DNA from: Streptomyces sp. NBC_01197
GTDB lineage: Bacteria > Actinomycetota > Actinomycetes > Streptomycetales > Streptomycetaceae
Direction of reading: 5' to 3'
Assembly: GCF_036010505.1 (NCBI RefSeq)
Contig: NZ_CP108569.1
Span: 5,447,001-5,511,000 of the forward strand
Length of the DNA: 64,000 nucleotides
A program made the position numbers and the translations under genes. Positions 1 to 8,035 of the stretch are shown here, in pieces (the stretch's first letter is position 1; each line of letters opens with the position of its first letter). The notes beneath the pieces are model-generated. The model was given only the letters and a program-made list of their open reading frames with translations. It searched no databases and was not told the DNA's origin.

Positions 1-501
1 CACCGGGCGATGCTTCGCCGCCTGGAAGGGCGACGGGTGATCGTGCCCGAGCTCGATCAGGAACTGCCACGCGGTGAGCCCGGCCATGGGCGCCCCGGCG
101 GCGTGCACGTGATCGATACCGGCCGGCTTGAGTGCGAGGTCCGAGGCGGGCGCGGCCACGTACTCGGCATAGGTGTGGCCGTCGAAGCTGGGGAAGCGAA
201 GGAGACCGAAGACTTCATCGCCGACGGAGAAGCCGTCCACATCCGCGGCGACGGCCTCGACGACGCCCGACAGGTCCGTCCCCGGAATCACGGGCAGGTC
301 GAACTTCGGCCTCGTCTCCGGAGGCAGGTTGGACATACCGTCGCGCAGGTACCAGTCGGGGGGATTGATGCCGGCCGCGTGCACCCGGACCAGCACCTCG
401 CCCGGCCCCGGCTCAGGAATCGGCACCTCGTCGTACCGCAGAACCCCGGGGCCGCCGTGCTCATGGAGCCGGATCGCCCTCATCGTGTGTTTCGGCATCA
501 T
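1..501 (-). CDS. NADP-dependent oxidoreductase, quinone-reductase type (partial, runs off left edge)
   Basis: The minus-strand frame reads about 167 N-terminal residues of a medium-chain dehydrogenase/reductase of the zinc-free quinone oxidoreductase type. It shows the PEPGPGEVLVRVHAAGINPPDW segment near residue 30 in outline, a GTDLSGVV segment and GLTAWQFL before the cofactor-binding half, which lies outside the window. No zinc-ligand cysteines are visible. A strong AGGAGAAA precedes two consecutive ATG codons (501 and 498); 498 has the better spacing. Divergent from a TetR gene, which probably regulates it. The substrate cannot be deduced. Confidence 0.85.
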   Translation of the reverse strand, partial: MMPKHTMRAIRLHEHGGPGVLRYDEVPIPEPGPGEVLVRVHAAGINPPDWYLRDGMSNLPPETRPKFDLPVIPGTDLSGVVEAVAADVDGFSVGDEVFGLLRFPSFDGHTYAEYVAAPASDLALKPAGIDHVHAAGAPMAGLTAWQFLIELGHDHPSPFQAAKHRPV

Positions 502-530
502 TTTCTCCTGCTCGCGCTGCGGGATACGCT

Positions 531-595
531 TATCCGGATCGGCGGTCCACATAAACGGACCACTGATCCGAATATATGGACCACTGATCCGGATA
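531..595. promoter_or_regulatory. operator array between oxidoreductase and TetR gene
   Basis: The divergent intergenic region carries GGACCACTGATCCG twice as a direct repeat (557-570 and 578-591), offset by exactly 21 bases, two helical turns. It also carries an inverted pair GGTCC/GGACC (544-548 and 557-561) and outer arms TATCCGGATC (531-540) and GATCCGGATA (586-595) that are exact reverse complements. This is the layout expected for a dimeric TetR repressor controlling both genes. Binding is inferred. Confidence 0.6.
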
Positions 596-609
596 GTCAA
601 GAGGGACAG

Positions 610-1212
610 ATGCGGGCCGACGCCAGGAAGAACCGCGACCACCTGCTCGCAGTAGCGGGGGCAGCCATCGCCGAGCAAGGCGTCGACGTGTCACTGCGCG
701 ACATCGCCCGCAGGGCCGATGTCGGTCTCGCTACGCTGCTGCGGCATTTCCCGACGCGCGAGGCGCTGCTCGATGCCCTGCTCCGCACGAGCTTCGACGA
801 ACTGACCGTAAAGGCCGGCGAGTTCGAGGCGTCGAGCTCACCCGTAGACGCTCTCGTTTCGTGGCTGCGCGACTGCGTCGCGTGGACAACCGAGTATCGG
901 GGCGTGACCGTACTGATGGCAGCCGCCATCGAGGACACCGAATCCGCTCTCCATGCCTCGTGTGTCACCCTGCGCGCAGCCGGTGCGCGGCTCCTCACCC
1001 GTGCCCAGGCCGTGGGCATGGCCAGGAGCGATATCGATGGCACCGATCTGTTCGCGCTGGTGGCGATGCTCGCCTGGCTCGGCGATCAGCCCGCCCTCGC
1101 GCCACGCGCCGATCGCCTCTCCGGGGTTGTCGCGAGCGCGATCCTGACGAGCGCAGGCAGCAGCCAGGCCGGGATCCCCTTCGAAGCGCGCCCTGATCGT
1201 GCTGATCCGTGA
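610..1212 (+). CDS. TetR/AcrR family transcriptional regulator
   Basis: 200 residues. The N-terminal DNA-binding domain has a helix-turn-helix around residues 27-47 (VSLRDIARRADVGLATLLRHFP), followed by an all-helical ligand-binding domain with no recognisable specificity. The open frame extends far upstream, but ATG 610 with GAGGGACAG just before it and the TetR homology both start here. The divergent oxidoreductase and the repeat array between them suggest local autoregulated control, typical of TetR repressors that sense an electrophile or drug. The ligand is unknown. Confidence 0.85.
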   Translation: MRADARKNRDHLLAVAGAAIAEQGVDVSLRDIARRADVGLATLLRHFPTREALLDALLRTSFDELTVKAGEFEASSSPVDALVSWLRDCVAWTTEYRGVTVLMAAAIEDTESALHASCVTLRAAGARLLTRAQAVGMARSDIDGTDLFALVAMLAWLGDQPALAPRADRLSGVVASAILTSAGSSQAGIPFEARPDRADP

Positions 1213-1270
1213 GGTGGGGGACGCGGCCGGCGGGCGGTTTCGGTGTGCTCGCCGGCGCCGGCGGCTCGGG

Positions 1271-1931
1271 TCAGGCGTTCGCCCGTACGGTCGCCACGAT
1301 GTTCTTGTCCAGTGCCGCGCGTACCAGCGCCGCCGCGAGGACAGCGGGGCCGTGCCGACCCGTCGGGCCGCGCCTGTTGCGCCAGCTCCGCCAAGTTCGC
1401 CGGTGACGTCGGCAGGCCCAGCTGCTCCGCTCCCTGCAGCGCCTTCTTGTCGAGGTACGGCGCTGTCTCCGGCCACACCTCCTGCGCCTCGCGCAGGAAG
1501 ATGTCCGCGCCGGTCGGACCGATGCCGGGTGTCCGGCGAAGCCCGTCCCGCAGCGCGTCGAGATCGCCGTCGGCCGACCGGCGAAGGCGCCGGAGATCGC
1601 CGGCGTACGTATCGAGCAGCAGCTCTGCCCCGTCGGCGAGCTGGGTGGCGGTCTTCTCGTCGTAGCGGCGGTACCCGCCCTCCCCGAGTGCGTCCACGCG
1701 TTGCTGCCAGGTCGCTTCGAGCATGTGGCGCGGGGTGCGCATGCCGTGTGCGAAGAGAGCCTGTGCGGCGGCCACCGCGACGGACGCCCTGATCCGGGCG
1801 CTCAGCAGGTGACTGAGCACCAGGAGTTGGTACAGGGGCTGCGGGGTGTCCCGCAGCCGGATGCCCGCCTCGTCGGCGAACGTCCTGCCGTGCTCCGTGA
1901 GCAGGGCCTCCATCGTCCTACGGTGGTTCAC
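1271..1931 (-). CDS. endonuclease III-like HhH-GPD DNA repair protein with frameshift near the 3' end
   Basis: The frame from GTG 1931 (AGGAGGGG ten bases upstream) encodes a helix-hairpin-helix base-excision glycosylase-like protein. RRTPGIGPTGADIFLREAQEVWP, seen in parts around residue 140, matches the HhH motif and following segment of these proteins. At about 1345-1385 the frame changes. The expected ending, with LVRAALDKNIVATVRANA, is present in another frame and ends at the stop at 1271-1273, while the unshifted frame runs on antisense into the TetR gene. The 661-base span is not a multiple of three, consistent with one extra base. This is either a natural frameshift or a sequencing error; the catalytic core is intact. 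Confidence 0.7.
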
Positions 1932-2220
1932 GACCGGTCGTCCCCTCCTGGCGTCGAGCTGCTCGGCCCCCGCCGGGCGGATCAACCTGCGGGGACGTAC
2001 GCGCTGTCGGTGGCTTGGCGGACATCACACGGACGACCCTTGGTGATCGCCCCGGACGACTATGGCCACGGGGCGGGGTGCTGCCCCGCTGACGCACCGG
2101 CGCTTCGCCCGAATGCCGCCCGGCGGCTCTCCGATTGCCGCGGTGCTTTCCCGGACCGAGTGTGTGAGGTGCGCCGGAATTCGGGCAGGCGCAGAGCACG
2201 CATCGAAAAGGAGGAATGTC

Positions 2221-2547
2221 ATGCCGGCAGGATCCAGTCGCAAGCGCGAGCGCCAGTACGAGCACATCAAGGAAAGTGCCGAGAAACGCGGCACTTCGGA
2301 AGGCCGGGCCGAGGAGATCGCAGCACGCACCGTCAATAAGGAGCGGGCGCGGTCGGGCGAGGCCAAATCGGCCGGCAAGGTCTCGACACGGGACCCGAAA
2401 TCGGCGTCCCAGCGCGGCGGCGAACGCTCACACAGCGGCGCGCAGGGGCCGACCAGGGACCAGCTCTATGAAGAGGCGAAGAAGAAGAACGTCGAAGGCC
2501 GCTCCTCGATGAACAAGCAGCAGCTGCGCAAAGCTGTCGGACGCTGA
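2221..2547 (+). CDS. small basic Rho-N-like / plasmid-stabilisation-type protein
   Basis: 108 residues, very rich in Lys, Arg, Glu, Ser and Gly, with no membrane segment. It starts at ATG 2221 behind a perfect AAAGGAGG. The C-terminal 30 residues (RDQLYEEAKKKNVEGRSSMN, then a KQQLRKAV helix) resemble the Rho termination factor N-terminal SAP-like fold. The N-terminal half (RQYEHIKESAEKRG) is a common motif of actinobacterial stress proteins often labelled plasmid stabilisation proteins. A nucleic-acid-binding role is plausible but not shown. Confidence 0.75.
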   Translation: MPAGSSRKRERQYEHIKESAEKRGTSEGRAEEIAARTVNKERARSGEAKSAGKVSTRDPKSASQRGGERSHSGAQGPTRDQLYEEAKKKNVEGRSSMNKQQLRKAVGR

Positions 2548-2549
2548 CA

Positions 2550-2571
2550 CCGCACCTCCCGGAGTGTGCGG
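2550..2571 (+). terminator. weak hairpin after the Rho-N-like gene
   Basis: CCGCAC and GTGCGG form a six-pair stem three bases after the stop codon, without a U tract. It could end transcription of the 2221-2547 gene, but the stem is short. Confidence 0.3.
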
Positions 2572-2634
2572 GACGGGGACGGCCCGCGGGCGGGTACACG
2601 CGGGCGCGCCCCCGGAATCTCCGTGTCCGCAGCG

Positions 2635-2763
2635 TCAGTGGTGGCCGTGGGCGCTGTCCGCGGCTCCGCCGAAAAGTCGCGCCACAGCCCTGAAAGGAAG
2701 GGTCACGACGGTGGCGATCGCCCCGCCGATCGACCTCAGAACATCTGCGATTGCAGTCAGCAT
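2635..2763 (-). CDS. LPFR-motif small protein
   Basis: A 42-residue protein starting MLTAIADVLRSIGG, with a hydrophobic helix (GAIATVVTLPFRAVARLFGG) and a His-rich end. The central LPFR sequence and the IADVLRSIGGAIA start are those of a family of very short streptomycete proteins. ATG 2763 is preceded at good spacing by AAAGGGGAT, and an AT-rich candidate promoter lies upstream around 2795-2825. The amphipathic/hydrophobic helix suggests membrane association. It is convergent with the Rho-N-like gene. Function is unknown; the gene call rests on the motif, the start signal and codon usage. Confidence 0.75.
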   Translation of the reverse strand: MLTAIADVLRSIGGAIATVVTLPFRAVARLFGGAADSAHGHH

Positions 2764-3190
2764 GGGTAAATCCCCTTTCTCCGCAACCGGAGCAGCGGAA
2801 TCTATTAGTAATTCTACCTAGCATTCGTTGGCCCGGCCCGTACCACTCGGTGGCTCGGACCGTCGTCTGCCATGTCCTGCCAGGCTGTCCCGCATCGCCT
2901 GCCCGACTCGTGTCCGGGCATGCATGTCAGCTGTTGTCCTGATCGCCGCGGTCGTCGGCAGTCCGACATGACGTGGCTCATTGCCCCGCTGTGACCTGCA
3001 CTCGTGGACTGGGGCCGCCATTCCGATCTTCCCCTATGCGTACGGCTGTGCGTACGGCGCTGGAAATGGGCGCCTCAGGGGAGAGGCATACGTTCCGTAC
3101 TCAGGGGCACGCGCTCTACAACCGCACAAGCGGTTCGCCGGACTTCTCATCGGGGTCCGTGAAGTCTTTCAGTGCGCGACAGGCGGGATT
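2764..3190. promoter_or_regulatory. intergenic region before the gas-vesicle operon
   Basis: 427 bases without a convincing gene. The left end is AT-rich (2795-2825) and probably holds the promoter of the minus-strand LPFR gene. The right part should hold the promoter of gvpO. It contains a ten-base direct repeat TGCGTACGGC at 3037-3046 and 3049-3058 (12-base period). No clear -35/-10 pair or stress-sigma consensus was identified by eye. Confidence 0.4.
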
Positions 3191-3484
3191 ATGGCGACGA
3201 CGGACAGTAAGGACAGTGAAAGCCGCGAGCGACTCGATGTTCCTACAGCAATGCGGCGGGCCGCAGATCAGCTCGCTGAATTGCTGCAGTGTGAGCCCAG
3301 TTCGGTATCCGCGCTGAAGGCGGTGGACGACGGCTGGTCGGCGGACATCGAGGTCGTGGAGCTCGAAAAGGTTCCTGACACCGCAAGCGTGATGGCCACT
3401 TACCGGGTTTCCCTCGACCTGCAGGGGCAACTCGTGGGCTACGAGCGAATTCGCCGTTACGCCAAGGGGCAGATCGACCGCTGA
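3191..3484 (+). CDS. gvpO: gas vesicle protein GvpO
   Basis: 97 residues, first gene of the gas-vesicle operon. After an acidic leader, the body (VPTAMRRAADQLAELL near residue 15, then GWSADIEVVELEKVPDTASVMATYRVSLD) matches the GvpO family, including the ATYRV and GYERIRRYAKGQ signatures at the C-terminus. GvpO is an accessory protein required for vesicle formation in haloarchaea; its molecular role is unsettled. ATG 3191 is the only start giving the family N-terminus. gvpA follows after 63 bases with its own ribosome site. Confidence 0.92.
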   Translation: MATTDSKDSESRERLDVPTAMRRAADQLAELLQCEPSSVSALKAVDDGWSADIEVVELEKVPDTASVMATYRVSLDLQGQLVGYERIRRYAKGQIDR

Positions 3485-3547
3485 GGCCGGATCGGGCCCC
3501 GCCAAGAGACCGCTGAGTCTCGGCAGTTCACCCGGAGGGAGTTCAGC

Positions 3548-3997
3548 ATGAGTGTTGTTCAGCAATCAAGCGCAAATACCAGGTCATCGAGTGGGGGTGG
3601 CTCCGGAAATCTCTACGATGTCCTGGAGCTCATCCTGGATCGGGGCCTCGTCATCGATGCCTTTGTCCGGGTGTCTCTCGTCGGTATCGAGATACTCAAG
3701 ATCGATGTGCGTGTGGTCGTCGCGAGTGTCGACACCTATCTGCGGTTCGCCGAGGCGTGCAACCGGCTGGACCTGGAATCCGGCCGCAAGGCGCCCAGTC
3801 AACTCACCGACCTGGTGGGCGACATGACCGAGAAGGGCGCCAAGGGCAAGTCCAAGGGCGCCCTGTCAGGGGCGGTGGAGGCGTTCAGCGAGTCGCTCCA
3901 GGGCGGCCACGACGACTCGGAGGAGAAGCAGGAGCGCCCGGCGCGCAAGTCCGCTTCCAGCAGCAGCCGCCGCAGCTCCAGCCGACGGGAGGAGTAG
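3548..3997 (+). CDS. gvpA: gas vesicle structural protein GvpA, long-tailed form
   Basis: 149 residues. Residues about 20-85 are the conserved GvpA/J fold: [20 protein letters not shown], followed by [23 protein letters not shown]. This hydrophobic rib-forming protein builds the vesicle shell. Classical GvpA is about 70 residues; here a further 65-residue tail ends in a Ser/Arg-rich stretch ([16 protein letters not shown]), as in other Streptomyces GvpA proteins. GGAGGGAG precedes the start. It sits three bases before gvpF, whose ribosome site overlaps the end of this gene. Confidence 0.92.
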   Translation: MSVVQQSSANTRSSSGGGSGNLYDVLELILDRGLVIDAFVRVSLVGIEILKIDVRVVVASVDTYLRFAEACNRLDLESGRKAPSQLTDLVGDMTEKGAKGKSKGALSGAVEAFSESLQGGHDDSEEKQERPARKSASSSSRRSSSRREE

Positions 3998-4000
3998 CCC

Positions 4001-4714
4001 GTGTCCACGTACATCTACGCCATCACCAGTGCGGCGCATCCCTTGCGCCTGGACAACGTGGTCGGTGTCGGTCAGCCGCCGTCGGAGTTGCGCGTCATCG
4101 GCACGGACGCCCTGAGCGCGGTCGTGAGTGACGCGCCGGCGGACCTGCGGGCCAAGCGCCGTGATCTGGTCGCGCACCAGACGGTGCTGGAGAACCTCCT
4201 GGCGGACGGTGCCGCACTGCCGATGCGGTTCGGCCTGCTGGGGCCCGACGACGATCAGGTGATCGCGGCACTGGAGCGGCAGCAGGACGACTACAGCGTC
4301 CGGCTCAAGGAACTCGAAGGGTGCCTCGAGTACAACCTGAAGGTCGCCCGTGACGAGCAGGATCTGCTGCGGGAGATCGTCAACGAGTCCGGTGAGGTGC
4401 GCGAGCTGCGTGAGCGGACTCGCCAGAACCCCGGAGCCCACGACGAGATGGTCGCACTCGGAGAGCTGATCTCTCATGAGGTCCAGGCCCGCGAGCAGCA
4501 GGGCCGGGAGGAGATCACTTCCAGGCTCGAGCACGCCGCGGTACGCGTCGTCAACGGAGAGCCCACCAAGACGCATTTCCTCAACGTGTCGTTCCTCGTC
4601 GAGCGCGACCGAGCGGCCACCTTCACGCAGGCCGTGCACGAAGAGGCCGAACGCTGGGGTGACGCTTTCACGCACTCCCTGAACGGGCCGCTCCCGCCCT
4701 ACAGCTTCGTCTGA
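4001..4714 (+). CDS. gvpF: gas vesicle protein GvpF (GvpF/L family)
   Basis: 237 residues with the GvpF/L signature start (STYIYAI), a central AHQTVLENLLADGAALPMRFG segment and the C-terminal NVSFLVERDRAATF...GPLPPYSFV block. GvpF/L proteins are minor vesicle components or chaperones that bind GvpA during assembly. GTG 4001 has GGGAGGAG just upstream, inside the gvpA stop region, so translation is probably coupled. A second member of the family (gvpL) lies at 7232-8035. Confidence 0.9.
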   Translation: MSTYIYAITSAAHPLRLDNVVGVGQPPSELRVIGTDALSAVVSDAPADLRAKRRDLVAHQTVLENLLADGAALPMRFGLLGPDDDQVIAALERQQDDYSVRLKELEGCLEYNLKVARDEQDLLREIVNESGEVRELRERTRQNPGAHDEMVALGELISHEVQAREQQGREEITSRLEHAAVRVVNGEPTKTHFLNVSFLVERDRAATFTQAVHEEAERWGDAFTHSLNGPLPPYSFV

Positions 4715-4751
4715 GCCTGCGAACCGATCCCGGTCGAGCGGAGGACCCGGC

Positions 4752-5009
4752 ATGGGTCTCATCACGAACATTCTGACTCTGCCGCTGGCACCGTTGCGCG
4801 GCACCGCATGGGTCGTCGACCAGGTGCTGGTGACGGCGGAGCGGGAGTACTACGACCCGGAGCCCGTACGCGCCGAACTGGCCGCGCTCGAAAAGGAGCT
4901 GCTGAGTGGACGTATCGAAGAGGACGAGTTCGATCGCCGCGAGGACGAGCTGCTGGACCGGCTGGAATGGCTCGAAGACAACCAGCGGCGGCTGCGGGCC
5001 CATGACTGA
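4752..5009 (+). CDS. gvpG: gas vesicle protein GvpG
   Basis: 85 residues. The start LITNILTLPLAPLRGTAWV and the acidic coiled-coil half (ELAALEKELLSGRIEEDEFD, then RREDELLDRLEWLE) are typical of GvpG, a small assembly factor always found beside gvpF. ATG 4752 follows GGAGGACCCGGC. The C-terminal two thirds are predicted helical with heptad-like Leu/Glu spacing. Confidence 0.88.
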   Translation: MGLITNILTLPLAPLRGTAWVVDQVLVTAEREYYDPEPVRAELAALEKELLSGRIEEDEFDRREDELLDRLEWLEDNQRRLRAHD

Positions 5010-5036
5010 CAACAGGGAGAACGAGGTGCACGACAG

Positions 5037-5597
5037 ATGAAAGGCAACGGCAAGATAGGCGTCGCCCTGGTGGGTGGATACCTGCTGGGACGTACCAAGA
5101 AGGCGAAGCTGGCGATCGGCCTGGGCATGTTCCTGGCCGGCAAGAAGATGAGTCTGGATCCGGCGCAGCTGGGCAGGATGGTGGCCGACTCGCCGGTGCT
5201 CGGCAGCCTCAACAGCCAGGTCCGCAAGGAGTTGGTCGAGGCGACGAAGTCGGCGGCCACGTCCGCGCTGACGAAGCGCGCGAGCGGTCTGGCGGATTCT
5301 CTTCACGAGCGGACCCTGGGGCTCGACGAGCCGTCCAGCCGGGGGAGCGACGACGAGGAGCCCGAGGAGGACGACGGCCGGGAGCGCGCCGCTGAGGACG
5401 AAGAGGACGCACAGGACGAGCCCGCACCCCGTAAGCGGGCCGCCAGGTCCACGTCGTCCAAGCCGTCGTCCGCTGCCGGCGGCAAGGCCTCGCAGGGCGC
5501 TCGCAAGGCATCAGCGCCGGCTCGCCGGGCTGCATCCGGAACCCGGAAGACGGCGTCGCGGACGCGGGCCAGGAACGGGGGTGGCCGTAGTGAGTGA
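5037..5597 (+). CDS. gvpY: gas vesicle accessory protein GvpY-like
   Basis: 186 residues. The N-terminal 35 residues (IGVALVGGYLLGRTKKAKLA, then GLGMFLAGKK) form one or two short hydrophobic Gly-rich segments that look membrane- or shell-associated. A helical part follows, then a low-complexity tail that is first acidic (EEPEEDDGRERAAEDEEDAQ) and then Ala/Ser/Lys/Arg-rich. Position between gvpG and gvpZ and sequence type match gvpY of the S. coelicolor cluster. No biochemical role is established. Confidence 0.75.
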   Translation: MKGNGKIGVALVGGYLLGRTKKAKLAIGLGMFLAGKKMSLDPAQLGRMVADSPVLGSLNSQVRKELVEATKSAATSALTKRASGLADSLHERTLGLDEPSSRGSDDEEPEEDDGRERAAEDEEDAQDEPAPRKRAARSTSSKPSSAAGGKASQGARKASAPARRAASGTRKTASRTRARNGGGRSE

Positions 5598-6762
5598 CTC
5601 CGCTTTCAGCAAGCTGAAGGACGAGGTGGCGCGGAATCCGGCCACCGACAGGCTCAAGGACGAACTGCAGAACTACCTGCACGCCCGGGCCGAGCACGCG
5701 GTCACCCAGCTCGGACACAAGCTGGGGGAGGGCGTCAGCAAGCTGGGGGAGCCCGGCGAGGGCGGTCTGGCGGGCAGCCTTGCCAAGGGCGGGCAAGCCC
5801 TCAAGGAGGGCAAGTCGCCGGCCCAGGCCGCACTCTCCGCGGGGACCGCCCAGCTCAAGGACACGCTCAAGGAGAAGGTCAAGGGTGTGTTCGGCAAGGG
5901 CCGCAAGGGCGGCGGAGGCAAGTCCAAGAGTGTGACGATCGTCGAGGACATCGACGTGGGCGTACCCGTGCGCGAGGCGTACGACCAGTGGACGCAGTTC
6001 CAGGAGTTCAGCACGTTCGCCAAGGGCGTCGTCAGTGTCGAGAAGGCCGACGACACCAGCAGCAACTGGAAGGTGAAGGTCGCCAAGTCCACGCGTAGTT
6101 GGAAGGCGAACGTCACCGAGCAGGTGCCGGACGAGCGGATCACCTGGACCACGGAGGGGGCGAAGGGCACTGTCAAGGGCGTCGTGACGTTCCACCCCAT
6201 CACGAGCGACCTCACCCGAGTGCTGCTGGTCCTTGAGTACTTCCCCAAGGGGCTGTTCGAGAAGACCGGCAACATTTGGCGGGCTCAGGGCCGACGCGCC
6301 CGGCTGGACCTCAAGCTCTACCGCAAGTTCATCATGATGCGCGGCGAGGCCACGGACGGCTGGCGCGGCGAGATCCGGGACGGCGAGGTCGTCGTGGACC
6401 ACGACGACGCCGTGGCGGAGGAGCAGGCGGACTCCGAGAAGGAAGCGCACGACGCCGGACCGGCCGACTCGGCCGATGAGGGCGGCGAGGGCGGCCGGCG
6501 CGACTCGTTCGACGATGACGATGACGAGTACGCCGACGATGGCGAGTACGACGACGAGGAGCTCCCCGAGGAGGGTGAGCCCGACGCCGAAGCCGCCGAG
6601 TACGACGAAGCCGTCGAGGACGACGAGGACGACGAAGCCCTCGAAGGGGAAGCGGACATCGACGACGCCCCCGAAGCCGAGCCCGACGTCGCCGGCGACG
6701 AGGAAGAGGACCGGCCGGTCCGCCGCTCCCGGCGCCGTACCGCTGCCGCGGCCCGTTCCTGA
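5590..6762 (+). CDS. gvpZ: gas vesicle accessory protein GvpZ-like, SRPBCC domain with acidic tail
   Basis: 390 residues from GTG 5590, which overlaps the gvpY stop by eight bases and has a G-rich ribosome site; an upstream in-frame GTG at 5581 is the alternative. Residues about 1-115 are helical and Lys/Gly-rich. Residues about 118-270 form a START/SRPBCC (polyketide-cyclase-like) domain starting SVTIVEDIDVGVPVREAYDQ and including WTQFQEFSTFAKGV. The last 110 residues are almost continuously acidic (repeated Asp/Glu runs), ending RRSRRR. SRPBCC domains bind hydrophobic ligands. Family position corresponds to gvpZ of S. coelicolor. Confidence 0.78.
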   Translation: MSDSAFSKLKDEVARNPATDRLKDELQNYLHARAEHAVTQLGHKLGEGVSKLGEPGEGGLAGSLAKGGQALKEGKSPAQAALSAGTAQLKDTLKEKVKGVFGKGRKGGGGKSKSVTIVEDIDVGVPVREAYDQWTQFQEFSTFAKGVVSVEKADDTSSNWKVKVAKSTRSWKANVTEQVPDERITWTTEGAKGTVKGVVTFHPITSDLTRVLLVLEYFPKGLFEKTGNIWRAQGRRARLDLKLYRKFIMMRGEATDGWRGEIRDGEVVVDHDDAVAEEQADSEKEAHDAGPADSADEGGEGGRRDSFDDDDDEYADDGEYDDEELPEEGEPDAEAAEYDEAVEDDEDDEALEGEADIDDAPEAEPDVAGDEEEDRPVRRSRRRTAAAARS

Positions 6763-6797
6763 CCCGAGCCGACATCACAGACAGGGGCTGAACAAAG

Positions 6798-7235
6798 GTG
6801 TCCGATTCACTGGCCGGCCGTATGGGGGCTCCCTCCGGGGGGTCCCCGTACGGCCAGCAGGGTTCCTCTGCCAATCTGGCCGACATTCTCGAACGTGTCC
6901 TGGACAAGGGCATCGTCATCGCAGGTGACATCCAGATCAACCTGCTGGACATCGAGCTGCTGACGATCAAGCTCCGGCTTCTGGTCGCCTCCGTGGACAA
7001 GGCCAAGGAGATGGGCATCGACTGGTGGGAGCACGACCCGTCCCTGTCCTCCCGGGCTCGTCCACCTCAGCAGACAGAGAAACCGCACTCATCCGCCACG
7101 AACGACCCACTGGCTCAGGAGAACGCCCGCCTCAAGGCCGAACTGGCCGAGCTGAGGCAGGCCGCAGGCCTCCCCGCAGGGTCGGCGCAGGAGGCGGAGA
7201 GCAGCGTGAACGCGGGCAGGAAGGACGAGCAGTGA
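6798..7235 (+). CDS. gvpJ: gas vesicle protein GvpJ (GvpA/J family)
   Basis: 145 residues. The GvpA/J core (NLADILERVLDKGIVIAGDI, then NLLDIELLTIKLRLLVASVDKAKEMGIDWW) spans residues about 27-85, with the J-type WWEHDP ending. A C-terminal coiled coil (LAQENARLKAELAELRQAAG) follows. GvpJ is a minor shell or nucleation protein. It starts with GTG 6798 behind AGGGGCTG. The gvpL start overlaps the stop (GTGA), indicating coupling. Confidence 0.9.
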   Translation: MSDSLAGRMGAPSGGSPYGQQGSSANLADILERVLDKGIVIAGDIQINLLDIELLTIKLRLLVASVDKAKEMGIDWWEHDPSLSSRARPPQQTEKPHSSATNDPLAQENARLKAELAELRQAAGLPAGSAQEAESSVNAGRKDEQ

Positions 7236-8035
7236 GCACCGGAATCTCCTACGTCTACGCCGTGAGCCGGGCCGGCACGCTCAGCGATGTGACGTCCGGC
7301 GCCGTACCCGGCCTGGACGGAGGCGGGCTGCGGACGGTGAGTGCCGACGGCCTCGAAGCCTTGGTTTCCTCCGTACCGGAGAGGGCCTTCGGCTCGGAGG
7401 GCATGAAGGCACAGATGGAGGACCTGAAGCGGCTGGAGGAGATCGCCCGCGGCCACCACGCAGTGGTGGAAGCTGCCTACGGGGCGACGACGGTCCTCCC
7501 CCTGCGACTGGCGACGGTCTATCTCAGTGACGAGCGAGTGGCCGCCATGCTCCACGAACGGCACGTGGAATTCGCTGAGTTGCTCTCCTGGCTCGAAGGC
7601 CATGTCGAACTCGGCGTGAAGGTGTACGCGGACCCGCACCGCCCGGCGGAGGCCCAGCCCCCGAAGGCCCCGGCCCCCGCCGCTCCGGTCAGTCCGGGGC
7701 GGGCGTACCTGCAGCAGCGCAGGGCGCAGCGCCGTAACCAGCAGGACGCCTACCGGGCCGCGGGGGAGCTGGCCGCCGAGGTCCCCGGCCGGGTGGCCGA
7801 CGTGGCACGTGCCAGGGTCGCTCACCGGCCGCAGCAGGGCGAACTGGCCTCCTCGCCGGGCGAGAACATCGCCAATGACGCCTACCTGGTCCCGGCAGCC
7901 CGGGTCGGGGAATTCCGGCGCACGCTGGACACGCTGGCCGGCGATATGCCCGGTGTACGGATCGAGATCACCGGGCCCTGGGCCCCCTATTCCTTCGCCA
8001 CGCCGCCGGCCGTGGCGCAGGGCGGCTCACCATGA
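7232..8035 (+). CDS. gvpL: gas vesicle protein GvpL (GvpF/L family)
   Basis: 267 residues, second GvpF/L paralogue in the operon. ISYVYAVSRAG opens it, HHAVVEAAYGATTVLPLRLATVYL and the C-terminal GVRIEITGPWAPYSFA block are the family anchors. A Pro/Ala-rich linker (PAEAQPPKAPAPAAPVSPG) near residues 140-160 is an insertion relative to gvpF. GTG 7232 overlaps gvpJ by four bases; the stop overlaps the gvpS start (ATGA). Confidence 0.9.
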   Translation: MSTGISYVYAVSRAGTLSDVTSGAVPGLDGGGLRTVSADGLEALVSSVPERAFGSEGMKAQMEDLKRLEEIARGHHAVVEAAYGATTVLPLRLATVYLSDERVAAMLHERHVEFAELLSWLEGHVELGVKVYADPHRPAEAQPPKAPAPAAPVSPGRAYLQQRRAQRRNQQDAYRAAGELAAEVPGRVADVARARVAHRPQQGELASSPGENIANDAYLVPAARVGEFRRTLDTLAGDMPGVRIEITGPWAPYSFATPPAVAQGGSP

